Below, piece after piece: positions 41,824 through 47,620 of a stretch of 47,620 nucleotides of DNA. Origin of the DNA: a virus; the IMG/VR virus record IMGVR_UViG_3300027969_000152, positions 1-47,620 of that record. One strand, 5' to 3'. The notes below the pieces were generated by a model. The model searched no databases, was not told where the DNA came from, and worked only from the letters and a program-made list of their open reading frames with translations. Numbering within the stretch: position 1 is the stretch's first letter; each line of letters starts with the position of its first letter. A program made the translations under genes and the position numbers.

Positions 41824-41826
41824 AGT

Positions 41827-42168
41827 ATGAGACCAATATGCAAGACCTGCGGTAAGAACAATACTGCCGTAAATTACAAACGTGACGGTGTCACACATTA
41901 TCGTAGCATGTGTGATGAATGTGGTCGTAAGAAAAATAAACTTAAGCCAAGAGAACCCAGTTGGCAAAAAGCTGGATACAAGAAAAAAGCCACATGTGAT
42001 TTATGTGGCTTTAAAAGTTTATACCCTAGTCAAATGACAGTGTTTCATATTGACGGTAACTTAGAACATACTACCTTTAATAATTTAAGAACAGTATGTC
42101 TTAACTGTATTGAAGTAGTTAAGCGGAAAGACGTTCCTTGGCGTCGTGGAGATCTAGAAGTTGACTAA
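41827..42168 (+). CDS. HNH endonuclease-like zinc protein
   Basis: This 113-aa protein has a CKTC...CDEC pair, then CDLC and CLNC, with HIDGN and NNLRTVCLNC between the latter, typical of HNH/recombination-endonuclease-VII-like nucleases with a treble-clef zinc site. A basic middle (KKNKLKPREPSW) may hold DNA. It could be a free-standing (homing) nuclease or a domesticated phage enzyme. It is one of only three plus-strand genes, sits between the sheath and dNMP kinase genes, and its last 50 bp overlap the 3' end of the kinase gene on the other strand. Confidence 0.75.
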   Translation: MRPICKTCGKNNTAVNYKRDGVTHYRSMCDECGRKKNKLKPREPSWQKAGYKKKATCDLCGFKSLYPSQMTVFHIDGNLEHTTFNNLRTVCLNCIEVVKRKDVPWRRGDLEVD

Positions 42169-42781
42169 TCCTGGTATGTAAGTCATCAATTGACCCATTA
42201 TTATCAATCTGGTAATCATAATTTAATCCTACACTAGAATATTCACTAGCATGAATCTTAGCTTTGTCTAATTTAGCTTTACTCAGTGCCCAAAGACTAT
42301 TACCATCAGGTCCCCGATTATATGCTTTTGCCGCATCATACCATTCAGGTTCAGGTCCTCGATTAGCTCTTAGTGTAATTCCACCTGCATTTTTAATAGC
42401 ATTAACTTCATTGAGAAATCTACAATCAGTAATAACGATATCATCTTTTGTTTGTCGCAATTTGTTCTCTACGCTTGCTACCCAGATATCATCATGGAAG
42501 TTAGCACGACAAACTTCTGTGCCCCATTGTTGTAAGACCCAGCGAGGAGTGAGTTCAGGAATGCCTAATCGGACACTCCACCAGGGATCAACTTGTTCAC
42601 GCCATTTACGGCTACTTTTAGTTGTACCCTCAAGCATTTCACGTTCCCAGCCAAAAACATTTGCTACTGCATCCTTTAAACTTGATGCAAAACTAATACG
42701 TTTAAACTTGTGATTTGTTACTAGATAGTCGGCAATAGTATCTTTGCCGCTTCCAATTAATCCAGTTACTCCTATAATCAT
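42119..42781 (-). CDS. 1: Deoxynucleoside monophosphate kinase (T4 gp1-like)
   Basis: ATG 42781 with AGGAG upstream gives 220 aa; a longer frame start was rejected. MIIGVTGLIGSGKDTIADYL holds the P-loop (G7-T15). FKRISFASSLKDAVANVF and DDIVITDCRFLNEVNAIKNA are typical of phage dNMP kinases. The enzyme phosphorylates dNMPs, including those freed from host DNA, to dNDPs for phage DNA synthesis. A TATAAT box at 42801-42806 may be a weak promoter. Confidence 0.88.
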   Translation of the reverse strand: MIIGVTGLIGSGKDTIADYLVTNHKFKRISFASSLKDAVANVFGWEREMLEGTTKSSRKWREQVDPWWSVRLGIPELTPRWVLQQWGTEVCRANFHDDIWVASVENKLRQTKDDIVITDCRFLNEVNAIKNAGGITLRANRGPEPEWYDAAKAYNRGPDGNSLWALSKAKLDKAKIHASEYSSVGLNYDYQIDNNGSIDDLHTRISQLLDLHDAKERLSA

Positions 42782-42838
42782 GCGATCTCCTGTATTTGTA
42801 ATTATATTACTAAGAGATGACATATGCTAGCATTTAGG

Positions 42839-43315
42839 TTAATTTTGTTTTGGATTAGATAATATAAATCTTAACCCTAATTCTGGATTATAGTCTTGTT
42901 CTAATTTCCAATTGGGTATTAAACGGTTTACCATTCTTGTGTATAATCCTATGCGACTGTTTTCTTTTGCATCAAATATAATTTGTTGTACATTATCACC
43001 GTAGTCTTGTAAGAATTCACGCATTATATCTACTACAATTGACATTACTTCTGCTGAGTTGCCTGTACCTGTTGTGCCATATAGTGATAATTTTTCAGGA
43101 TCTAACGCCTCTCTAATTAAACGAAATTGTATTTCCCATGTTTCTGGCTTATCATCTTGGTGATGACTGTAGGCTGACCATACATACTTTCTTTCACCTA
43201 CTGTAAAATTTGCAACTGCCTCTTCCTGAGATTGGCGATTCCACTTCCAGTTTTGATTACCGGGGCGAAATAGTTCAGTAACAAATTCACCTGCTCTCAT
43301 TAACCTTGAATCCAT
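42839..43315 (-). CDS. Unknown phage protein next to neck gene
   Basis: This 158-aa protein (MDSRLMRAGEFVTELFRPGN...) has WSAYSHHQDDKPETWEIQFR in the middle, then VVDIMREFLQDYGDNVQQI and IFDAKENSRIGLYTRMVNRL (113-132). The layout 'I.F.A.E.SRI.LY.RM' is common in small unnamed phage proteins, and a GNAT-like fold is possible, but I cannot assign activity. It overlaps the gp13-like gene by 16 bp, so it is on the same late transcript. Confidence 0.5.
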   Translation of the reverse strand: MDSRLMRAGEFVTELFRPGNQNWKWNRQSQEEAVANFTVGERKYVWSAYSHHQDDKPETWEIQFRLIREALDPEKLSLYGTTGTGNSAEVMSIVVDIMREFLQDYGDNVQQIIFDAKENSRIGLYTRMVNRLIPNWKLEQDYNPELGLRFILSNPKQN

Positions 43316-44064
43316 GTCATTGGTTGACTATGGTCAACATATCGTTTCAATTCATCAATGAGTTGTGTTTGTAATGCAGTTCCTTCTGCTTTCAATGCAG
43401 TTCCGTTCAGTGTTGTACCACCACCGGGACCTGCTAAACTAGCATATTTTTCACGTGCTTCACCCAATGTTAATTTTAAATTTGCAAATGTAAAGTCACT
43501 TATCCAAACACCTGACCCCGGATCTTGTAACAATTCTGATTCAGGACGTTGTAGGTCTCCCCAAATTAATATCTTTTCACCTGTAGCTTTAACATCACGA
43601 ACCAATTTAATCTGTTTTGTTACTGGATTAAATGTATAGATAACATACCCGCCGAACATACGTGCGGCTAATTCAATGTATCCTGCATAAAAATCATAAG
43701 TGGCTAGACCACCTGCATGATTATAGTTAAGCAAATAAGTGTTAAGAATAGCACTAGAGAACGGATCAAAAGAACTAGAACTAGGTCCTGTTTCTAATCC
43801 AATTGTTCTACGAAACACTTGTCTTACTCCAATAAACTCGTCGGGAAGAGTATAAGTGTTCACGTGAGCAGTTAATTCCATTAATGTATAGGATTCTACA
43901 GTTGAATTTTGAGCACGTTGACGATATACTTGAAGCGCATATTTATACGAAGTCTCATAGTGCGCAGGATCTAATTCAATGTCTATCATTCCGCCGCCAA
44001 GACGTAATTCTAGACTTTTGAATAATCCTTCTTTTAATTCATGTAGGGAGAGTGCTGTTGCCAT
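43300..44064 (-). CDS. 13: Neck protein gp13-like
   Basis: This 254-aa protein shows the gp13 pattern: LKEGLFKSLELRLGGGMIDI (9-28), YALQVYRQRA, TYTLPDEFIGVRQVFRR, an RPESELLQDPGS stretch and the C-terminal FANLKLTLGEAREKYASLAG, then LIDELKRYVDHSQPMTWIQG. gp13 joins the portal end of the head to gp14 and the tail. A GATAAATAC late motif within a perfect 12-bp inverted repeat lies upstream. The partner gp14 is on the opposite strand at 45969. Confidence 0.75.
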   Translation of the reverse strand: MATALSLHELKEGLFKSLELRLGGGMIDIELDPAHYETSYKYALQVYRQRAQNSTVESYTLMELTAHVNTYTLPDEFIGVRQVFRRTIGLETGPSSSSFDPFSSAILNTYLLNYNHAGGLATYDFYAGYIELAARMFGGYVIYTFNPVTKQIKLVRDVKATGEKILIWGDLQRPESELLQDPGSGVWISDFTFANLKLTLGEAREKYASLAGPGGGTTLNGTALKAEGTALQTQLIDELKRYVDHSQPMTWIQG

Positions 44065-44068
44065 ATTT

Positions 44069-44102
44069 GTTTACCTGATATGTATGTATTTATCAGGTAA
44101 AC
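44069..44102. promoter_or_regulatory. Perfect 12-bp inverted repeat with late motif GATAAATAC (44086-44094)
   Basis: gtttacctgata (44069-44080) and tatcaggtaaac (44091-44102) pair perfectly with a 10-nt loop. On the minus strand the late motif overlaps the loop and one arm, and the AGG of the ribosome-binding site is in the other arm. ATG 44064 follows. It could be an operator or an RBS-masking hairpin in read-through RNA. Confidence 0.65.
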
Positions 44103-44109
44103 AAGGATA

Positions 44110-44544
44110 TCATATATCGTTAGATTTGCGATTTTCGCTGTTGAACACGTTAAACTCACCACCGGGATATCGTGCTTTTAGTTTCTCTACGTTCTCAGCA
44201 ATCACATCATTAGGATCTAGACGAAGTGCCCTGCAAGCATTGATCCAGTACCACATGATATCACCGAGTTCACGTTTCATGTGAAACACATTATCATCAG
44301 TAAGTGCTTTACCTTGAAAGAAAATCTTCTTTGGAATCTCAATAAACTCACCTGACTCTGCGGCTAATCCTAGACATGCAGTAAGCAATAAAGGTACATT
44401 GATATCAGGGCCGTGCGTACACACTGTAGCATCAAAGTTAGCGTCTAATTCATCACACCGATCCATAAAAGTTGTCAAGTCATTGCTCGGTTGACTTGTA
44501 ACAGCCTTAACAAAATCACTATATTTGTTTAAATCTACACTCAT
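44110..44544 (-). CDS. mazG: MazG-type nucleotide pyrophosphohydrolase
   Basis: This 144-aa protein has CLGLAAESGEFIEIPKKIFF (57-76) and MKRELGDIMWYWINACRAL (88-106), the E-x2-E...ExxD metal site of all-alpha NTP pyrophosphohydrolases, and ends LKARYPGGEF as in the MazG-like group. Such phage enzymes hydrolyse dNTPs or NTPs, and have been linked to (p)ppGpp control. It is the last gene of the early operon from 45877, overlapping the 60-aa gene by ATGA. Confidence 0.85.
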   Translation of the reverse strand: MSVDLNKYSDFVKAVTSQPSNDLTTFMDRCDELDANFDATVCTHGPDINVPLLLTACLGLAAESGEFIEIPKKIFFQGKALTDDNVFHMKRELGDIMWYWINACRALRLDPNDVIAENVEKLKARYPGGEFNVFNSENRKSNDI

Positions 44545-44723
44545 GCTTTATCCTTTAACATTGTTTTTCTACCTTCTTCCCCGATAAGCATATCAAAGAG
44601 TTCAATCACTCGTTGTAACATAGCGCAATTAAGCATAAGCAAATCACGCCGGTCATCGCACATCATAATTTGTTTGTCGATAGGTTCTATCAACTCCGAC
44701 ATTCGTTTTTCAATATCTTTCAT
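44541..44723 (-). CDS. Small helical early protein of unknown function
   Basis: This 60-aa protein (MKDIEKRMSELIEPIDKQIM..., then LNCAMLQRVIELFDMLIG, then KTMLKDKA) is wholly helical and charged. It overlaps the upstream stop (TAATG) and the mazG start (ATGA), which supports its reality. No family is recognised. Confidence 0.55.
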   Translation of the reverse strand: MKDIEKRMSELIEPIDKQIMMCDDRRDLLMLNCAMLQRVIELFDMLIGEEGRKTMLKDKA

Positions 44724-45877
44724 TAAAACGCTTTCAGTATTAGCATATTCTCATTGAACCTACCATTAGGCGCAGTTGCTACTGCTTTAATTTCTTTAAA
44801 GTACTTACGTGCCGCAGGCTTGCTGCCCATTAGTTCTTTAATTTGCTCACCCGGCTTACGCAATGTTTTGACTTCACTTGCGTTACTATCAAAGCCTAGG
44901 ATCGTATTGCCCTTAACTGTAAAGGACTTGCTGTACTCGTCAGCAATATAATGATGCACTTTGCGTTTTGCAGTGTCATAGACCCACGCCTCGCTTGCAC
45001 CGTGCAACTTAGTTGGATGCACACTAATTAAATCAAGTTTGTTAACTGGATCTTTGAATTCTTTCAAGTACTTGAGTTTGCTAACAATCTTTTCTACAGG
45101 GACTGCTTTCTTTTTGCGAGGTGCTTTGCTTGCTTTCTTAATTGAGATATAGCTGTTCAGATCACCTAGAACACCATCTACAAATTTGATAAGATTACGC
45201 ACTTGTACTTTACCTAGGAACGCATAAGCCTCGTTCAGGTCTTTGTCTGTACCTTCACTTAGTTCATTAAATTCTTCTGCTTTGCGCTTCCAAATCTCGA
45301 CAATGATAGGTATATGTTGAGGCATGACATTGAATTTAGCAACAATGTCAACTGTTTTTTGTGAAGTCTTACCTGTAGTCATATACTCGTCAAGCAAACC
45401 TTCAAGTTCACCTGCGGCTTCTCCTGCTTTCTCACGCATCAATTCCTGAATATTAGGACGGTTGCTAGGTGCTACTTCTTTTACTACTTCCGGCTTGTGA
45501 ACCAGTTTCAGCAATCGGGAGATTTCGTTTTGTAAGGTAAGTTCTTCATGCTCGTTCAATTCAAGACCTCGCAGACTCATACGTGCTAACCAGCACAATG
45601 TCATAATATATTCAGATTCATGGACTCTACGCAAATACTTAGCATCGGCAGTTCGTTCATGGCTATCTAAATATTGACATAGCAATTCTTTAGCATCCTT
45701 TTTACCATAGAACCGATTGTACCAAGTGAAACTACTAGTCAGTGCTAACTTACGACCATCACTATCAGGTTGCAATGGAAAGTAGGGCTCATCACCCATA
45801 TACTTTTGATCTGCATCTTTTGGATTAAGTGCTTTAATAAAGTGGTCTGATGATACTTTGGGTTTACGTGTTACCAT
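44723..45877 (-). CDS. Conserved early phage protein of unknown function
   Basis: This 384-aa protein resembles an unnamed family in T4-like marine phages. The C-terminal part (LKYLKEFKDPVNKLDLISVH..., GASEAWVYDTAKRKVHHYIA, then LRKPGEQIKELMG and APNGRFNENMLILKAF) is the most recognisable; the basic linker SKAPRKKKAVP (about 252-262) precedes it. The N-terminal half is helical. It heads an early operon (60-aa gene, mazG) under a consensus sigma70 promoter, with AGGAG before ATG 45877. Nucleic-acid binding is a guess. Confidence 0.6.
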   Translation of the reverse strand: MVTRKPKVSSDHFIKALNPKDADQKYMGDEPYFPLQPDSDGRKLALTSSFTWYNRFYGKKDAKELLCQYLDSHERTADAKYLRRVHESEYIMTLCWLARMSLRGLELNEHEELTLQNEISRLLKLVHKPEVVKEVAPSNRPNIQELMREKAGEAAGELEGLLDEYMTTGKTSQKTVDIVAKFNVMPQHIPIIVEIWKRKAEEFNELSEGTDKDLNEAYAFLGKVQVRNLIKFVDGVLGDLNSYISIKKASKAPRKKKAVPVEKIVSKLKYLKEFKDPVNKLDLISVHPTKLHGASEAWVYDTAKRKVHHYIADEYSKSFTVKGNTILGFDSNASEVKTLRKPGEQIKELMGSKPAARKYFKEIKAVATAPNGRFNENMLILKAF

Positions 45878-45901
45878 GATTACTCCTGTTACGATTTCAT
45901 T

Positions 45902-45930
45902 ATTATATATGATTATCCATTATTTGTCAA
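45902..45930 (-). promoter_or_regulatory. Consensus sigma70 promoter (TTGACA-N17-TATAAT)
   Basis: -35 TTGACA (45925-45930) and -10 TATAAT (45902-45907) are perfect, with 17-bp spacing. Unlike the leaderless set, there is a 24-nt gap to ATG 45877 with an AGGAG site. It drives the early operon 45877-44110. Confidence 0.9.
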
Positions 45931-45952
45931 GCACAGAATGGTAATACTTTAC

Positions 45953-45961
45953 GATAAATAC
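45953..45961 (+). promoter_or_regulatory. Late-promoter-like motif GATAAATAC (gp14)
   Basis: It ends 7 nt before ATG 45969 without an RBS. It is back to back with the early promoter on the other strand, so the 91-bp gap 45878-45968 is an early/late divergent control region. Confidence 0.68.
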
Positions 45962-45968
45962 TAGTAAT

Positions 45969-47609
45969 ATGCCGAAACTATCCCTTTACCGTAGCCAAAA
46001 ATCCAATGATTACCGATTTTTTGATAGAAATATCTCAGAAATGTTTGATGTTGGTGGCACCGACTTGTATATACACAAATACTTAGGGATAACAGACTCT
46101 GGTCCTAGTAGAGATTATTCGCAACCTCAATACGACAAACTTGATCCTACAAACATACAAGACCTGTTATTCTTGGAAAATCGTGACCGCAAGTACGATA
46201 ACAACATCTATAGATTGCGCGGTCATTACAATGTACAGAATTTAGACTTTGATCTAAGTCAGTTTGGATTGTTTTTGAATAACGATGTTATTTTTGTTAC
46301 AGTTCATTACAATAAGATGATTGAATTGATTGGTCGTAAGTTAATGGTTGGTGATGTATTTGAACTACCTCATCTAACAGACTACCATCCATTAAATGAA
46401 TTGGTTCCTACATCATTGCGTAGATATTATCAGATAACAGACGCTAACTTTGCAAGTGAAGGTTTTAGTAGCTCATGGTATCCACATCTATGGCGTATCA
46501 AATGTGAGCCGTTAGTAGACAGTCAAGAATTTAGTAATATATTGAAACAACCTACTAATACAGATACTTACTTAGGTGATTGGGATAAGACAACAATATA
46601 CCCTGCAGGATATGTAGTTAGCTTTGGTGACAAAAATTATGTTGCTAAATCAAATGTACCAGTTGGTATACCTTGTACCAACACAACCTACTGGGAGTTA
46701 GATGTTGTTGACAACTTGAAAGATATATTGGGTCGGTATAATCAAAACATTTCAGTTAATCAATCAATGATTGATGAGGCTAAACGTCAATTACCTACTT
46801 CAGGTTATAATCGTAGTCAGTTATATGTTGCACCAACTGATGCTAGCAATAAACCGGCAGCACCTAAAAATCTTACATTACCCAAGCTTGCACCTAGACC
46901 GGGTATTGTTACTTTGGATCAATATAGTGATGCACCTATCATAAGAATTACAATAGCTGCCTTAAAAGATATTAATGGAATGGCTAAAGCTTCGAATTTA
47001 CTAAAAGCATTTGTTAAGTTAAGTTTAGAATTGGCTAAAATTGAACCAGACAAAACAGCAAGTGGAAGTGGTAGTTTAGAACCTACGATTGTATTAACTG
47101 CAAAAGCATTAGGTGATATTATTGCACCTTATGGTACAAGTGATAACACATATTCTACTGCTGACCAAGATCCAACATTAACTAGCTTTACTGGTACTAT
47201 TGTTGATAGCAACATCATGGACTTTAGAGCAGACGCTGACCCAAGATTCAACTTTGTTCCGGAAGCTACACCAAGAGGATTAGGATATACAAGTGGTTAT
47301 ATGGTAGGAGATGGCACAGCACCAAATGGTGTACCTTTCGGATCGGGCATTACATTCCCATACAACCCTACAACAGGAGATTACTTCTTACGACTAGACT
47401 ATGCACCACAAAAACTATTCCGTTGGGATGGTAGCTTATGGGTAGGCATATCTGAGAAGGTACAAACAGATACTGGCTTCGGCAGTACAGATAATCAGAG
47501 CCTAATGAATAGCTTTATAAATAACACTAATCAAACAACATTGATTGATGGTAGCACTGTATCTGAGTTACAGGGTCTATCAACAATTCTAACTATTACG
47601 CCTGATTAA
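45969..47609 (+). CDS. 14: Neck protein gp14-like with inserted carbohydrate-binding-type module
   Basis: This 546-aa protein matches gp14: DYRFFDRNISEMFDVGGTDL (14-33), IHKYLG, NNDVIFVTVHYNKMIELIGR (104-123), GDVFELPHLTDYHPLNE, GFSSSWYPHLWRIKCEPLVD (165-184). T4 gp14 is about 256 aa, so this is twice as long. Residues about 200-245 (TYLGDWDKTTIYPAGYVVSF, GDKNYVAKSNVPVGIP, TTYWEL) look like a CBM5/12-type chitin-binding module. The C-terminal 250 residues are probably extra as well. gp14 seals the neck and joins head to tail. Confidence 0.82.
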   Translation: MPKLSLYRSQKSNDYRFFDRNISEMFDVGGTDLYIHKYLGITDSGPSRDYSQPQYDKLDPTNIQDLLFLENRDRKYDNNIYRLRGHYNVQNLDFDLSQFGLFLNNDVIFVTVHYNKMIELIGRKLMVGDVFELPHLTDYHPLNELVPTSLRRYYQITDANFASEGFSSSWYPHLWRIKCEPLVDSQEFSNILKQPTNTDTYLGDWDKTTIYPAGYVVSFGDKNYVAKSNVPVGIPCTNTTYWELDVVDNLKDILGRYNQNISVNQSMIDEAKRQLPTSGYNRSQLYVAPTDASNKPAAPKNLTLPKLAPRPGIVTLDQYSDAPIIRITIAALKDINGMAKASNLLKAFVKLSLELAKIEPDKTASGSGSLEPTIVLTAKALGDIIAPYGTSDNTYSTADQDPTLTSFTGTIVDSNIMDFRADADPRFNFVPEATPRGLGYTSGYMVGDGTAPNGVPFGSGITFPYNPTTGDYFLRLDYAPQKLFRWDGSLWVGISEKVQTDTGFGSTDNQSLMNSFINNTNQTTLIDGSTVSELQGLSTILTITPD

Positions 47610-47617
47610 GGATATCA

Positions 47618-47620
47618 ATG
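47618..47620 (+). other. Start codon of next plus-strand gene (cut by window end)
   Basis: The last three bases are ATG, with AAGGA 5 nt upstream and 8 bp after the gp14 stop. This probably begins the next gene of the gp14 operon; nothing more can be said. Confidence 0.4.

Noticed and set aside
42801-42806. TATAAT box before the dNMP kinase gene
   Set aside because: No acceptable -35 at 16-18 bp; it may act with an extended element but was not listed as a promoter.
1-47620. tRNA genes, CRISPR arrays, insertion sequences, attachment sites
   Set aside because: No cloverleaf, regularly spaced repeat, transposase or integrase was found on reading both strands; a careful computed scan could still find a divergent tRNA.

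Overview
The window is a stretch of a large, AT-rich, T4-like contractile-tailed phage genome (marine or freshwater myovirus type), not a bacterial chromosome. The evidence is a set of recognisable T4-type proteins: neck gp13 and gp14, head-completion gp4, tail sheath gp18, tail tube gp19, clamp loader gp44, GroES-like gp31, dNMP kinase gp1 and a MazG-type hydrolase. PhoH, a GH19 endolysin, a holin and several tail-fibre-like proteins accompany them. The host cannot be named. It must be a bacterium with an ordinary sigma70, because four near-consensus TTGACA/TATAAT promoters are present.

Layout, left to right. Almost everything is on the minus strand, so transcription runs right to left. 1-4767: two modular tail-fibre-like proteins (the first runs off the window). 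4780-11477: a nucleotidyltransferase-fold protein, a GT-A glycosyltransferase, a block of three overlapping genes (ligase-like/HxGH nucleotidyltransferase fusion, RyR-like/DUF6321-like protein, second nucleotidyltransferase-fold protein), and small beta-rich virion-type proteins. 11511-15304: an unknown gene, a ClpA-like unfoldase and a DnaJ/CbpA-like co-chaperone. 15357-17733: a late operon with a holin. 17905-18680 (+): phoH, apparently broken by a -1 frameshift. 18649-22442: replication and chaperone genes (clamp loader, GroES-like, a truncated DnaE-like fragment) and unknowns. 22455-28164: virion and lysis genes (fibre/adaptor proteins, Ig-like protein, GH19 endolysin). 28247-35521: a 1538-aa LysM-containing protein and candidate capsid-internal proteins, plus a possible small terminase. 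35546-44064: head completion, tail tube, sheath, HNH protein (+), dNMP kinase and neck protein. 44110-45877: early operon with MazG. 45969-47609 (+): neck protein gp14.

Regulation can be read from the DNA. Late genes are preceded by the motif [GCA]ATAAATA[CT] (variant GCTAAATAT), the counterpart of the T4 late promoter TATAAATA; it is often fused to the stop codon of the preceding gene. Early or middle genes have near-consensus sigma70 promoters. Three of those (dnaJ-like, groES-like, DnaE-like) place the -10 hexamer exactly 6 nt from the ATG, and four late promoters lie 3-7 nt from an ATG, so leaderless mRNAs are predicted. Two intrinsic terminators are clear.

The most unusual signal is that at least six proteins start with a short leader ending in (L/I)xE before a small or polar residue (for example LLFE, IITE, KNLDE, YLME). 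This resembles the capsid-targeting sequence of T4 internal proteins, which the prohead protease removes. The leaders sit on nucleotide-transfer-type enzymes and on large low-complexity proteins, which suggests a packaged and possibly injected enzyme set.
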